64,000 nt of DNA from Pseudoscleropodium purum (lineage: Eukaryota; Streptophyta; Bryopsida; Hypnales; Brachytheciaceae), in contig OZ017802.1 in assembly GCA_963969395.1 (NCBI GenBank), positions 2,296,501 through 2,360,500 on the forward strand, read 5' to 3'. The notes beneath the pieces were generated by a model that saw only the letters and a program-made list of their open reading frames with translations, had not been told where the DNA came from and searched no databases. Positions 34,560 to 47,351 of this stretch are shown one piece after another. The first letter of the stretch is position 1. Every line of letters starts with the position of its first letter. The position numbers were made by a program, and so were the translations under genes.

Positions 34560-36350
34560 ACCTTAATTCTTAAATCTTAAACTGTCTGCAGCAATGTTCC
34601 AGGGTTAAAGTGAAGTTCAATAGCATGTCACAATCCTTATCATCCTCCCCAAACCCATTGACATTGATAATTACGTGAGACCCAATTTTCTTTTGTCAAA
34701 CTGGTGCGTGGGTTTGGATTTCAATTTTCAATTTTTACAATTCAAGCTTATGGACAGACCATGACACCTAATCAAATGGGAGCCTATCACAAACTGTTTA
34801 CATCTATAGACGATAATATAACATTCAACTGCAAATTTCAAACCTAAAATTCATTAAAACAATGAATTTTCAATGAAAATTGGCAGTGTTTTTCATTCAC
34901 GAAACTAAGGTAAACTTGCCTATGAGAGTTCAAATGGGAGTCAGCCCATCACAAGCAGAAATATTTAAGTGATGCACATTTCAAGAACTGGAATGTACAC
35001 CATGGGTACAATTTTGCCTATGATGGACTGCCCCCCCATTTGGACTGTTAAAGTCTCAGATTTTATATATGTCCAAGGTTTTCAAGCTCCAGCCAACCAC
35101 TGGAAACTCCTGGTTTTCAAAGCTCTTGGCACTTGATTTCAGTGAGTTTTGGACGCTTGAAAGTCCAAATTTCCAACACATAACAGTCCTAGTTTTCAAA
35201 ACTCTGGGCACTTGAAAGTGGTAAGTTAATTTTCAGAGTTTCAGGCAAATTAAAGCATTTGCGGCTTTGTTTTTCAAAGCTTTGGGAAGGGGAAAGTCAC
35301 AATTTTGGAGTTCAGAAACATGCCATTTTAATGAATAAGACCATATTTCATTTACCCCCAAGTTTGCCCTACACAGCACATCAGGTCAGCTGGCCCTATC
35401 TGTAATTAAGCCAAGAGCCATGATTCCTTCTGTTAAAGATGAAATTGCAACAACTTGGGGCATGACTTGTCTAAGGCCATGGATGGGCTCCAGGAAAGTT
35501 TCACATTTGTCAAAAACTACACACAATTGACCAAAAATAAAAAAATAAAAAAAAAAGCTCTTACGTCAAAATTACATGATGTTGGTGCAAGAGTGCATGA
35601 TGGTCCACTTGATGGCTGCACCTGAACCAACCCCTATCACTACAGATGTCGCTGCAATTCAACTTGACACGAAGATGACCAATAATTCTATACCAATTCT
35701 AGATTTTTGAGAGTTTTGTTCAAATGAAAGTCACAATTGCTGCCTCCTAAAATCACACCCATTTTACAAAATTGACCACCTATAGCTGGACAGAGAGGTT
35801 TTGAGAGACTTGGCACAAAGAGCACGTACGAAGCAGTCAACATTGACTCTGCAACTTTGGAGCCTTTGGATTGAAACAGGGTTGCAAACGTTCTGGACAT
35901 GAATGGAATGTCGGGGCATGCGCATTGGCACCACGAATCAAAGTGGGTTCCAACGAGCACAGCGTGAGAGTGACGGATCGGGATTTTTACACCAACCAAA
36001 GTTGAAGACAATCATCTGAAGACTTCGAAACTCACCTCATTTGAGTCATTTCTGTGGTGAGAGTTGAATCATTCCGTTCATGCTCCCGTCAACTTTTAGT
36101 GCGAATCGGTCAATCCCCTGTTTATCTAGTCCATGAAACCAAAAAAAGCATTGTGAAATGTTCTTGTGTGATGGCTTTTTGAATCTTTGATCTCTAGTAG
36201 TCGGTCCATGACATTCTCTGTGTGGAATCTTCTTAAGAGGAGCACAAATTTCATGGCTGGTGCGCAAAAGCATCAAACCTAACTCATCAATGTGGCTTGC
36301 TTTCTCATAGAAGAACCATGTCACCTTGTTCTGTAGAAGTGTGTCATGTT
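34560..36350. other. Moderate-GC spacer with degenerate repeats
   Basis: No gene was recognised. The block (A/G)GTTTTCAAA(G/A)CTCT(T/G)GGCACTTG recurs at 35112 and 35194, with weaker copies at 35077 and 35271. Two open frames on the minus strand (35688-36011, 36046-36324) are adjacent, but no family is recognised and no splice join is convincing. Confidence 0.4.
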
Positions 36351-36353
36351 CAG

Positions 36354-36995
36354 TTAACCCCTAAATGTCCGAGGCACCAAAATCTGGTGTTTGCAAAACT
36401 TTGAAGTTAAATGAAACCTAACCAAGTTGCTATTTTTAGTAATTTATATTTTTGAAAGATTCTTCTTGAAGTCTAGTTTTAGCATCAAAAATCCGATCTT
36501 GAAAATAAATAATAGTGATTTTTCTATTCAAGATTTTGTGCACGGATACCCATTGCAATCTTGACTTCCCATAGTGTTAAGAGCTCTTGGAAATGAGCCT
36601 CAAATACACTAGGACTGGAAGAAAGAATCACATTCAAAATTCATTTAAAAAAATTGTAGAGTAGATTTTGAGAAGCCATAAATTGATTTGGGTTATTCAT
36701 GTTAGGCCCTTATACCTCATATTTTTTTGGTCACCAAATTTTTAGGTTTGACTTGTGAAAAGTGAATTGAAATTTTTTCATAGTTTTAACACCTTCATGG
36801 TCAAACATTATAATCTTCCAACTTATAAGTGATGTTGTGTTTTTTCTTCCTATGTGATCTCTAACATGTCTAGTTTGAATTTGTATAGTTACAATTCAAA
36901 AAAAGTTGATACAACTTATCAAAATGTTGGATTTTTGTTCAATTTAGAGCAAATTTCTAGAGGCTCAAAATAGACCTTAGGCATTTAGGGGTTAA
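36354..36995. mobile_element. Complete TTAA-flanked miniature element (piggyBac-like ends)
   Basis: TTAACCCCTAAATGTCCGAG at the left and CCTTAGGCATTTAGGGGTTAA at the right form inverted repeats whose outermost 14 bases are identical. Excluding the TTAA duplications the element is 634 bp and begins CCCC and ends GGGG, as piggyBac-type elements do. It encodes nothing recognisable. Partial relatives lie at 13041-13061, 19820-20032 and 22872-23475. Confidence 0.75.
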
Positions 36996-38060
36996 GGTAA
37001 GTGAGCGCATTGCAGGGATAAATTAAATTGGTTCAAGTTTTGAAAGAAATATTTAATTTTTTAATTCATAAAAAATTTGAAATTCAATATCTTTCCAACC
37101 GTGAGTTGGAACCCCATGAAACAAAGTCCGTGCATGCTTCCTTGCTCTGGGCTTTCCTATGCTACCAAGAACCCAATTGGGGGACATATGGTTCCGACGA
37201 TCTCATCATAACAAAGATAAACAACAAGCAAAACAAAACTAACAACCTCAATTAAGGTAGAGGTTGTTTTACATAGGGTATCAGTTTTGGATACCATAGC
37301 AAAATGAAACGATTTTCTGGCACATTTGGGCAATCTAAAGCATGCCATTACTGAATTATGGCAAGTGAAATGTTCCATATTTCTGGCACATTCCATGTTC
37401 TGGCATGTCCTTATTTATCCAAGTTCTTGTGTAGGTGGAGTGTCACAAATTTTTGGCACCTTAAACTGTGCCAACATAATGAAATTGACATTTATTCTAA
37501 GGCACTTCACAAGGATTCGAAAGTAATGAAGATTACGACAAAGGGAACTTGTCTTAGATTAACTCAATTTGTGTGAAAGGTACTGCAAATTATTCTGGAA
37601 GAAATAAGCATACCTTCATTCTTTTGCTGATACTGATAGCAATGTAAATGTACTCATAACATTCTCTAATTACCTCCAGGAGGAGCACCTTGGAATCAGA
37701 ATTTAACTCCATGACTTGAGTGCCTGCAAGAATTATATAAATTTTGGTCACGGAGCGACATTTAGAAGAATACTCTGCTAACGCCCAGAGCTTTACAAAA
37801 CGGATTCAGTATTGAGTTGGAGGCTTCAGTAGGGCAACAGAAACTGTCCAAAAAAATGCCATTTGAAGAATGTCGCAGAATTGACTGCCTGTTGATCACA
37901 TTCAGCAAGATTCCATTATTTGAATGCTCCAGATTGAATGCCAAATGTACATGATATATGACTCCATTTATGACTCAGAATGCATCCCTTCATTTCTTTT
38001 TTTTATTCTGACATGCAATTCACTTTCTTCTTTGTTCACCATCAACCTACCTACCACGTT

Positions 38061-38083
38061 TATAGGGTTTAGGGTTTAGGGTT
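38061..38083 (+). repeat. Interstitial telomere-type repeat
   Basis: About three units of TTTAGGG in direct array, the usual plant telomere repeat, lie about 670 bp upstream of the quinone oxidoreductase start. Confidence 0.7.
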
Positions 38084-38704
38084 TTCAAAGTTGCAGAGTC
38101 AATGTTGACTCATTCAAGAGTTTATGCTAGTTCACTTGAATAAAGTTACTTCAAGAGATTTGACTCGTTCTTGAAAACAGTTCATCAGCACGCCCTATTT
38201 TCCATAACCGGACTCGTTAATCAAGTTACCAAGTCGACCCATACCTGGACTCTTCAATCCAGTTAGCTTAGAGTCCATAATCAAGAGCAATAATCGTGGT
38301 TGTGATTATTATACCCAATGTCATGTTTTGTACGCTAATTGAACACCCTCACCTACCTCCACTGAACGATTATTACTGAAACAACGACGACCCAATTGAC
38401 GCTCATCGATCCACTCCAGCTTGCATTCTGTGTGAACCTTTCTCGGTTCCCTAATCATGGAGGGCCAATGCTCATAATTCTCGATCTTCGACAAGAAAAG
38501 ACTGAGATAGTGACAACTCTTTTCGTGCAGTCAGCAATTCAAGCTAGGGGTGAGAAAGAAACGCCTTTTCTGAAAGTCCATCCCACACGAATTAGCATAA
38601 CAGCGACGTACATTGGAACAGAGTCTACAGTGCGCAACTGCATAAGAACCACGTTAATGTTTGTGTTCTCACGTTCTGCAATCAATCCACTGATCGAATC
38701 CATG

Positions 38705-38711
38705 ATATATA
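38705..38711 (+). promoter_or_regulatory. Possible TATA element of the quinone oxidoreductase gene
   Basis: ATATATA lies 38-44 bp upstream of the start codon. If it is used, the leader would be very short. The context is otherwise unremarkable. Confidence 0.25.
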
Positions 38712-38748
38712 CCTCAAACTGCGATTGATCGTCGAAGACTGATCGATC

Positions 38749-41007
38749 ATGGCGAAATTGATGAGCGCCGCGCAATACTCCAAGTACCACGGCGGTCCAT
38801 CAGCTATGGAGGTATGAGTTGATTCCCCCATTGCAAGTCTCGCTGACATCGATCACTGATTAATTGTACTCAGGGATCGAGTAGTTTCGTTGAAGCTTCC
38901 GTTCCAGATGCACAAATGCTGGATGCTCACGGTTATTTCTCAGTGGTAAAAAGACCTGCATACATACAGTACGTGATCGAGCAAGGCGGCGTCTTCGGGA
39001 ATCCGACACCTTCAACTGTGTCTCCAATTACAGACTTTCCAACACAGAAATCAATCCGGCTTCCGATCCACCACCATCACGATCAGTGAAGCCCAGTTCG
39101 TGATCGACTAGCTTGTTTGTTTGAGGGGAGGTGTGGAATGGGGGAGAGTGGATAAATCACACTCCAATTAGTTCTCCAGTAATTGCAGTAATTGGGAGAG
39201 AAAGGCGTCTTGATTTGTTATTTCTTCACTTCTGCATCCCGGCCACGTAGACTTCGCTGTATCCGGAAAAATGAATCACTTCCAAGGTAGTCGATCAGTA
39301 GTCGGTTTTGGTGCTCATGCTGTGGTCGCCGATCAACTTGCAGTATGTTGATGTGCCCTTGCCAACTCCCAAGGAAGGCGACATGCTGGTGAAAGTGGAA
39401 GCCACCAGTGTGAACATCGTCGACTGGAGGATCCAGGATGGATTGCTCAAGCACATCCTCCCTCGCAAATTTCCTCACATTCCAGGTTAGACGAATTTCC
39501 TTCAAGCTAACTACTAGCTGCATACATACTAGCTGGATCATCAACTGCTAGTCGACTCACAGAAGATAAAAGTGAGTTACCTGCAATTCGATCAACTGAG
39601 TCTCATGGAAGAATAAAACTGCGAGTATATATTGCTTAATTTGCTACTGAGTCTGCAAAGATGTTGATGGTTTATGGGGAGGTGCAGGCACTGATATTAG
39701 TGGCGAGGTGGTCAGCGTCGGACCAGGGGTGGTGGGCTTTGCACCTGGTGACAAGGTCCTCAGTTGGATAGATTTACTGGTAAGAATCTGATTAATGCAG
39801 TCTCCAAGAAGATAACAATACCGTAGACTTCATTTGAATTCTGCTTCAGTCCAACTTGACCTCCTCTGTTTTTCATCGGCATTCATTCGTGGTGCAAGCT
39901 GCATGAACGAGCACGCAAGAACTCGTGAGAAAGCATTTGATAGAAATTTTGAAGCTTTTCAGAGAATCCTGAAACGTTGAAGTTTTAGGTTGTCGGGATT
40001 CAGAAGAAAATGTAACAAGCACACATTCAATCATTGGTTTGTCCGTGTAGAGAGGTGGTGGATTTGCAGAGTATGCTCTGGCTCCCGTGACGTCCACGGT
40101 GAAGAGACCAGCCAATGTTACAGCTGTGGAGGCTGCATCTCTGCCGGTTGCTGCCATGACGTCGCTGCAAAGTGCCATCCAACTGGTTGGGCTCAAGCTC
40201 GACGGATCAGGCCCGAAGCTTAACATTCTCATCACCGCCGCTTCCGGAGGGGTCGGCCTTTTTTGGACCCAGGTAACCAAGTTCAAATAACAGCGCATAT
40301 ATTCTGGAATTCCAATTCAAAGCATATTAAGTCAGGGCTCTGAAAATTTGAACTTAGTAATTCGTCGTTTACTTGATTTTTGATGATTCATGGATCTCAC
40401 AAATTCTGGATGAATGCCCGGGCCACGAAGGAGGGATGTCACTGTCTAAATAATTAATTCAAAGTACACTCAGTATCAGGCTTTTCATGAGTTGATAGAG
40501 TATGACCTCTTTTCCACCCTGTTGCGTTGTGAGCAGATAGCAAAGCTAGCCGGTTGTTTCGTGACAGCCACCTGTGGAGCCCGCAACATGGAGCTGGTCA
40601 GAAGCTTAGGAGCAGACGAAGTGTTGGACTACAAGAGTCACGACGGAGTCAACTACAAGAGCCCGTCGGGAAAGAAATACGACGTGGTGGTGCATTTGGC
40701 TCCCTACCAACCCCTGGAAGCCTTCAAACTCCAGCTGACGAAGCGAGGCAAGGTCATCGACATGACCCCAACTTTGAAGACAGTGCTTCGGAACTGGTAC
40801 AACAAAATCACGCTCTCGAAACAGAGCTTTCTGCCGTTCGTCCTGGATGCCAAGAACACGACCTCCTTGCAGATGGTCACCGACTTGGTGGCAGAAGGCA
40901 AGTTGAAAGTGGTGGTGGACTCGACATTCTCCCTGTCCAAAGCCAGAGACGCATGGGCACGAAGCATCGAAGGACACGCCACAGGGAAAATCGTCGTGGT
41001 CATGTGA
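38749..41007 (+). CDS. CEQORH: Chloroplast-envelope quinone oxidoreductase homologue (five exons)
   Basis: Exons are 38749-38811, 39344-39485, 39688-39779, 40051-40272 and 40537-41007, giving 329 residues, the length I recall for the Arabidopsis plastid-envelope protein. It is a zinc-free medium-chain dehydrogenase/reductase. Key blocks are VPLPTPKEGDMLVKVEATSV, PRKFPHIPGTDISGEVV, the NADPH-binding AASGGVG (162-168), TATCGARNMELVRSLGADEV and the C-terminal ARSIEGHATGKIVV. This group reduces quinones or enal/enone lipid products using NADPH. The plant protein is known for reaching the inner plastid envelope without a cleavable transit peptide, and this N-terminus (MAKLMSAAQYSKYHGG) also shows none. 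After the glycine motif, GLFWTQ replaces the more usual G-H-Y-A-V-Q, a change at the cofactor-site helix. Confidence 0.95.
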
Positions 41008-42243
41008 AGACGCGACGACATGACCTGCACGGAGCATCGACTCGATCCAAGCTCCAGTGTATTGTATCGTAAAATAAGCTGATTTGACATGTATTTGTAG
41101 TGTAAATTCGAGTTTAAAGTCTCTGAAGCCAATGTGATTATCACATGGTAACCATGCTGTGCAGTTTGCTTTGTTCTTACTTAGAAATTTCATCATAATT
41201 TGCAATTAATCTGAAGAGATGCAATCTGAGGAATGAGACCGGTTTCCTGTATAAATACCAGTGATTACCCACCCAAAGCTGATGTGGTCATGCTTGGACA
41301 GATTCTTCTTTTGTGGTGACACTAATTTTCTAGGTGACACTAATTCTCCCATTACTATTAGGACAATCAATGCAGTCTAGAGAGAAATGAGAAATAGAAT
41401 GCTACATATAATTGATTCATGCTACAAAAATAATATTTGAGTGACTTTTTCTTTATATTGTACATGAACTCCTAAAGTTCTAATGTATGTAAATTTTTGA
41501 GCCCAAAATATGTAGCAAGAGAAGATTTAGCTAAGGTAGAACTACCCATACCTAATCATTCAAGCAATTTTAGAGTAGATTGTGAGTAACATGAGTGGTG
41601 GAAATTTTTCCCATATAGGAAGATAAGAAATATGGAGATAGAAAAATTTTCAGAATTTTATTCCCAAAATTGAAATTATTATGAATTTTGGGAGCCAAAA
41701 AGTGCATTCTACTAGTAGCCTATGTCTAGAATCTTCCAATTTCAATCATTCAAGAACTATTGGTTTCTACTCACCACTTTCTACTTTCTTGTTCACTACT
41801 TTGGAACATGTCTCATCACTTTAGTAATCCCAACCTTGAAAAGGAAAAAAAAACACATTTCAAGCTTTGGTTGAAAATAGATGCACGCTATAATGCCTAC
41901 AAGTTGGGTATGAGTCCTAAGTTGGCTATAGGTGGTTTTACCTTACTCTTGAGTCAAAATTTCTTGATGAAAATTTTGTGTAGAAGAGGTATGAAAAGTT
42001 TTTAATTCAAATTCCTTACCAAGTCTTACAAGAAACTAGAATAAAAATATGAAGAAGGAATTTAAAACTTTGTCGAAACAAATTTGTAAGATATTTAGGT
42101 TCAAAATGAAAAAAATAATAATATTTTTGTGCCATGACAAACTAGTTTATAAGACTTTAAATCCTTTTGATTCAAAGTTTTTGCTTATGAGGAATTGAGT
42201 TGGGAGTCTAGAGAAAATATTCAAAAGAAAAGAATGTTTTTTC

Positions 42244-42256
42244 CACTACAAGAAAA
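42244..42256 (+). mobile_element. Lone CACTA-type terminal sequence
   Basis: CACTACAAGAAAA is the classic terminal word of plant CACTA (En/Spm) transposons. No matching inverted end (TTTTCTTGTAGTG) was found to its right in the window. Confidence 0.35.
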
Positions 42257-43311
42257 AATAATGTTTAAATCAATATGAAAATCATATTAAATATGTTGGT
42301 TAGAACAGTTGATTAGATTAACTTGATGAAGCAAAATAATCAATACAAGTATGTTAATTTCATTTCTTGATTTGATTAAATTCAAAAAATATTTTATTTT
42401 ATTCATTAAGTCACATAAGCAAGATTGCCACATTTGCAAACGTACCATTTAAATACGATTGCGATGTCAACATCCATCATATAGTAAAATTGTCCCTAAA
42501 GGAACAAGCAGTGCTTTAGGGGTTGATTTTATTTCCAAACACAAAATAGAATGGATAAAAAAAACATTGCCTTCTCCAATAAAAAAAAATCATGTAAATA
42601 TTGTTTATTGTAAGAAAAAAAAGGGGAGAAAAGGGAGAATAGTAAAAGTTGTTTCTTATAAAAATATGATACCTTTTACATCTAGTGTTATAAGGCTATA
42701 TTAAATTTTTCCTTTCCTTTCAAATTCTCTATAATTTCATATAAATTAGAATACAGTAAAATTTAGGGTTTAGAGTTTCAAGTAGTATATTTCATTTAAA
42801 AAATTTTTGTTCCTTCCATTTGTCTTTTTTTCCATTTATTTTTTCTTTCATTTTTATTCACTTTCATTTAAAAATTAAAAAAAAAAAAAAAAATCTTTTT
42901 TTTTTTCTTTTTCTCATCTTGTTTTTCCATTTTTCCATTTTTCATATGTTTTCATTTTTTTTTAATATTTTCATTTGGAGTTTAGGGTTCAATTTCTTTT
43001 TCAATTTGTCTTTTTCTTTTAAATTCATTTTTTATTTAGGGTTCTACACAAAATAGTGAAATTAGGTTGCTCATAGTAATTTCTCAACATTTGATACTAC
43101 ATTAATATTTTATCTTATTGTACACAATTACATGACTTCTTCAATTACATATTGTTATAATTGAGACTTGTAAACCTCTATCACTCTATGAGTACTAATG
43201 GAAATATCCATAGAAGTATTTGTTCACTTTTATGACATATAAAGTAAATTTCTTCTTTTTTTGGAGGTAAGGCAACCCGATTATCCTCATTACTATAGGA
43301 TTCATAATTAC

Positions 43312-43332
43312 GGGTTAGGGTTTAGGGTTTAG
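43312..43332 (+). repeat. Interstitial telomere-type repeat
   Basis: GGGTTAGGGTTTAGGGTTTAG comprises about three (T)TTAGGG units. A single unit also occurs near 42765. Confidence 0.65.
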
Positions 43333-44019
43333 AATGTATAGTGTAGTGTTTTTAATCTAAGGATATTTTTTTTCTTAAAATGATTGTTCTTTACAATAGA
43401 AAAGACAATTTTGAATGCCTTCAATCCCGAAAGGACCATTGTACCTTTGAGAGACAAATAAGATTTTGGACAGATATTTATGGGTTGGATTTTTTAATTA
43501 TTTTTCAAATTATTTTTTGAAAATATAATATTGATTAGCTTCATGGGAATATAATTTTTTAAACTGGTGCTTGAGAACAAAAGTCATGCCAAATATGCTC
43601 AAAATAAGAAATCAGGGTCCGTAAAAAATATTTTGAAAATTTGAATTTTTATTTTTTATTTATTTTTCCTCATAGATTATATTTTTGTCTACATGTAAAG
43701 CTTTGATTCATTTCATTTGTATATGTTATGAGAAATTTATGGACAATCTATTTTTTGAGCAATTAAAGCATCTTCTTGAAAAAATTACTTATAGGATCCT
43801 TTTTAAAAATATAATTTCATCATTTTTCAAAAATAGAAATTCCACATAGTTTAGTTTTCTTTCTAGAACAATCTCACCAATGGAATCATTGCATTTTAAT
43901 TCCATTTTAAAATATTAATTGTTTAGATGTTCCTTCTATCTCATAATTACTTCTACCACTACAAGGGGGTGGAGGTTTTAAGATGGGTTTTCAATAAGAA
44001 ATTACTGAAAAGCTGTAGA

Positions 44020-46030
44020 TTAATCCGAGGCCTAACAGGACTTATCCAGGTGATAGTTAAGTTCGTTCCTAGGGAAGCTTTTTTAATAGGATTATCTCTA
44101 ATTAACTCAAGGTTTAACCCTAGCAAGTCATTGCAATTTAATACTTTAAAGAAAATATAATTCCTTAATCCTTTTTACTTCTATGTTTTCCTCACATGGT
44201 ATAACTCATTCCAAAATTTGGCCCTCCACTCTTAATGGCCACAAGGGTAAGGAATGCTCCCAAATTGTATCTTTAATTATCTTATTTATCAATCTTGAAT
44301 TCTTTCAATCTTTATCTTTCCCTTAATAATCTTCTATTTTTCTTTATCTTTCAGCAACTTGGACCTTTATCTTTCCGACTTGAAATTCCACCAGACACTG
44401 TGGTCGCTTGCTTCACTCCAGTCAGGCTATTCATCTCTGAATTGGTTTCAGTTTATCACCATTAACAAGAACTTCCACTACCAACTTAGATGAGATCTAA
44501 CTACTATAGCTTTTGCCTCCTAATAGGAAACCAAATAAGCATTATGCTTCCTATCCAACCCAACTTGGAATTCATGTTCATACTGTATTCCTACTCAGCA
44601 AACTCCAAGACACAATTTGATTTAATTCCCACACAGCTATCATTTAATTACACATCATCAAACACAGATCAATAACCAAATTAGACAATTCAACAACATC
44701 CTTCAATTTGGAATTCTTCTCAACATACTACAATGACACACACGTACTCAATTACAACTTTGAAAATTCATAAAATATTTCATTAATTCCGATTTGGTGG
44801 ATACAATCACTGTTTTACAACTTGGAATCTCAACAGTCTCTTTTTACTCACAAAATTATCTTTTTGCACAAAGAAACTACTCAATCATCTCATTAACTTA
44901 AAATTCATCCCATTAGGCTCACTACATACTCTCAAAGTATTACCATTTGGTTCTTATCTTGTCTACACACCAATCACTTAACCAATAGATCGAACATTAA
45001 GCACCAAATTCTTCCAAATAGATTTTCATTCCAGAGCACTACTAATCCAAATTTCCAAACTAAATCTTCAATTTTCACCAACTTGGATAACTGCACATTC
45101 ACTGCATCTTCACTTCTTAAGCACAGACTCTCATAAATTCTCGATAACATTCCACCAAACCATTTTCCGATTTGGCAATTCTCATCCCTTCATTCTCACA
45201 CCACCATTCACTGGCCAACATTCACACACTCCAATCATTCCGATTAGCACTTAGACAACTCATTCTCCAATTTCCCCGATTTGCTCACAGTAAATTTTCA
45301 TCTTCAACTACCCACGACAAATTCCAACTTGAACTTTCACATATTACTTGACTTATCTCCATATCTCCAACTTGACTAGACTCACACACACAACCAAAAA
45401 TACACATTACACACACATTCAATCATCACACATAAACACCCTCTCACTCTCTAACACACAAGAAAATAAGATACGCAGCACAATTGGCTGGGACTCCAAC
45501 TGGCTCTTTTCAACAGCGGGTCCCCCAAAAAATGAACACAAAATCAACTCAAATAGGAGCCAAGGAGATGAAGATCAACCACCTCAACCAACTTGGCGGC
45601 TTCAATTGAAGTAATTGACCTTCTAACTTAGCAACACATAACTCTCAACCTGCCAACTCGGACTCACCCAACTAGCATCCTAATTGGCTGACAAACCACC
45701 AACCAACCATTCACCTAAATGTGAATTCCTACCACTCTTAACATACAAGTGATTTGACTATACTTCCAACTAGGCAAAACACTCAAAACAAATAATCCAT
45801 TCTCACCCGAATTGGATCCTCACTTACAACCAGACATTGACAGGACACAAACAAAAGGATAACAACTTAGGCATAATAAACACCAAAAGCACCCAAATTG
45901 GACTCCAAACTCAACATTCACATCAAAAAGACCCTCTCTTTGCTCAAAATTAACACCAAAAATTGGCAGCTTAAACATCCAACTTGCCTATCTACAAAAG
46001 CAGCTAGTCTTGTTGGAAAGTCGCAAAATA
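44020..46030 (+). repeat. Long direct repeat with recurring CCAACTTGG-type motif, copy 1
   Basis: It is collinear with 58121-59980 in the same orientation. Anchors are AGTTCGTTCC near the start, CTCCACTCTTAA plus GGCCACAAGGGTAAG (44227-44252), ACACACAAGAAAA plus GGCTGGGACTC (45460-45500) and CACCAAAAATTGGC(A/G)GC near the end. Short words of the form CC(A/G)A(C/T)T(T/A/C)GG recur roughly every 50-100 bp. No ORF of note. It could be an LTR, a LARD-type repeat or a diverged satellite-like element. Confidence 0.65.
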
Positions 46031-46144
46031 AGGGGGAATCAATAAAGTGAGAGTGTGTATTCCTTATCAGTCACTGCATATCTCAAAAGCATGTCATTTT
46101 TGACATGAACAGTGTCTTGGTATGTCATAGCATATTAAAAAAAG

Positions 46145-46465
46145 CAGGGTTGACGAATCTCAACGTCCGCCCCAAAATAGCGTCCGTTTTTCGGACGTCC
46201 GGACGCACGGACGCTAGCGGACGCAGCGTCCCGACCGCCGTCAGAAAGCGGACGGGCGGGGCGAGGTGGACAGGCGGGGCGGACGGACAAGGCGGACGCT
46301 CAGATCGTGCGGACCAAATCAGTTCGCGTGTCGATCGGACGGCCGTAATTGGGCGGCCGGCCGGACAGGCAGACAGGGGATAGGTGGACGCTGCATCCGC
46401 CGGACCGTGAATGTCAGTGGACACTGCGGACACAGCATCCGCGTCCGGACGTCGTGTCAACCCTG
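46145..46465. mobile_element. hAT-like miniature element, GC-rich, with 8-bp target duplication
   Basis: CAGGGTTGAC at the left and GTCAACCCTG at the right are perfect 10-bp inverted repeats, with imperfect extension through (A)ACGTCCG. The flanks AAAAAAAG (46137-46144) and AAAAAAAG (46466-46473) are identical, an 8-bp target duplication as made by hAT transposases. The interior is strongly GC-rich with repeated CGGACG/CGTCCG words. Open frames in it on both strands are low-complexity shadows. It is non-autonomous. Confidence 0.85.
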
Positions 46466-46473
46466 AAAAAAAG

Positions 46474-47350
46474 GAAGTCAAACCCTAAGAATGTCATCTC
46501 TTTGATGAGGAAAACTAAAGAAAGAGCATGCTCCACAAAATCGTTTGCTGTTTTGTAGCATAGAAAAATTGTGGTGGGACCAACAAATGGGAGGTCAACT
46601 CTCTCATTTACACGCAACTCAACTACAACCTACAAATTCCAATCGAAGATCATATGATGAACAATCCCAACCAACATACATTTCCAACGATGCTCATAAA
46701 TTTTTTTAAATTCAAAAAGGAATCCAACCTAAGAGGCAACAATTTCCCACGCCTTTTCACTGAACAACACAATTTTAAAAACAAGTCATTGCAAAGTGAT
46801 GACGATGTTGCAATTTTAAGTTCTCTTAAAATTATTATCATTACCAAACTTAGTCAATCATGAAATCACAACCAAGCATAACATTAATCTAGCCACTCCC
46901 ATTCCTTCGCTCCAACCAAAAATCACTCGCTTATTCACACACAACTTAACAAACACAAAAAACCCTAACCAAAGCAATAACTATTGTCACATTGTATAAT
47001 TTGCAGAAATTGCACAAAATCAGAGCATACAATCATGAATCACAACATTCCAAAAGTGAAAATGCTAACAACAACAAAGCACATAATTGGGTACAATTCC
47101 CTTGGTAAAAAAATTACGTATCTAAACCGATTTAAGAACTAAGGTGCAACTTCATCCAAAAAATGAACAAAGTAATAAAATTAGTCAAGCAGCTACTAGG
47201 CAAAAACAAAAGCAAAAAACAAACCAAACAATCATTCCAATTACGAGTACCACAAGATCCAACACTAAAATTCAGACCATTCAACCTCTAGGAAATAGAA
47301 TTGAAGCAAACGTTGTGTAGGAAGGACAAGGGAAGGACGACAGGCACGCA
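46474..47350. other. AT-rich spacer
   Basis: Nothing recognisable was seen apart from short unrelated open frames. The stretch lies between the hAT-like element and the exon-like segment at 47352-47445. Confidence 0.5.
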
Positions 47351-47351
47351 C

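Larger units (their letters stand above)
41008..44010. other. AT-rich spacer downstream of quinone oxidoreductase
   Basis: No gene was found. It contains a CACTA-type terminus word (42244-42256), a long A/T homopolymer palindrome (about 42870-42925), a T-rich tract to 43050 and a short telomere-type array (43312-43332). Confidence 0.5.

Noticed and set aside
38396..38728. 110-codon open frame directly upstream of the quinone oxidoreductase
   Set aside because: It overlaps the promoter of a well-supported gene, and an opposite-strand frame of similar quality covers the same DNA.
42820..43056. Phe-rich open frame
   Set aside because: Translation of a poly-T tract.
46105..46481. Overlapping open frames on both strands with Gly/Arg- and Pro/Ala-rich products
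   Set aside because: They fall inside the GC-rich hAT-like miniature element and arise from reiterated CGGACG words, not from coding constraint.
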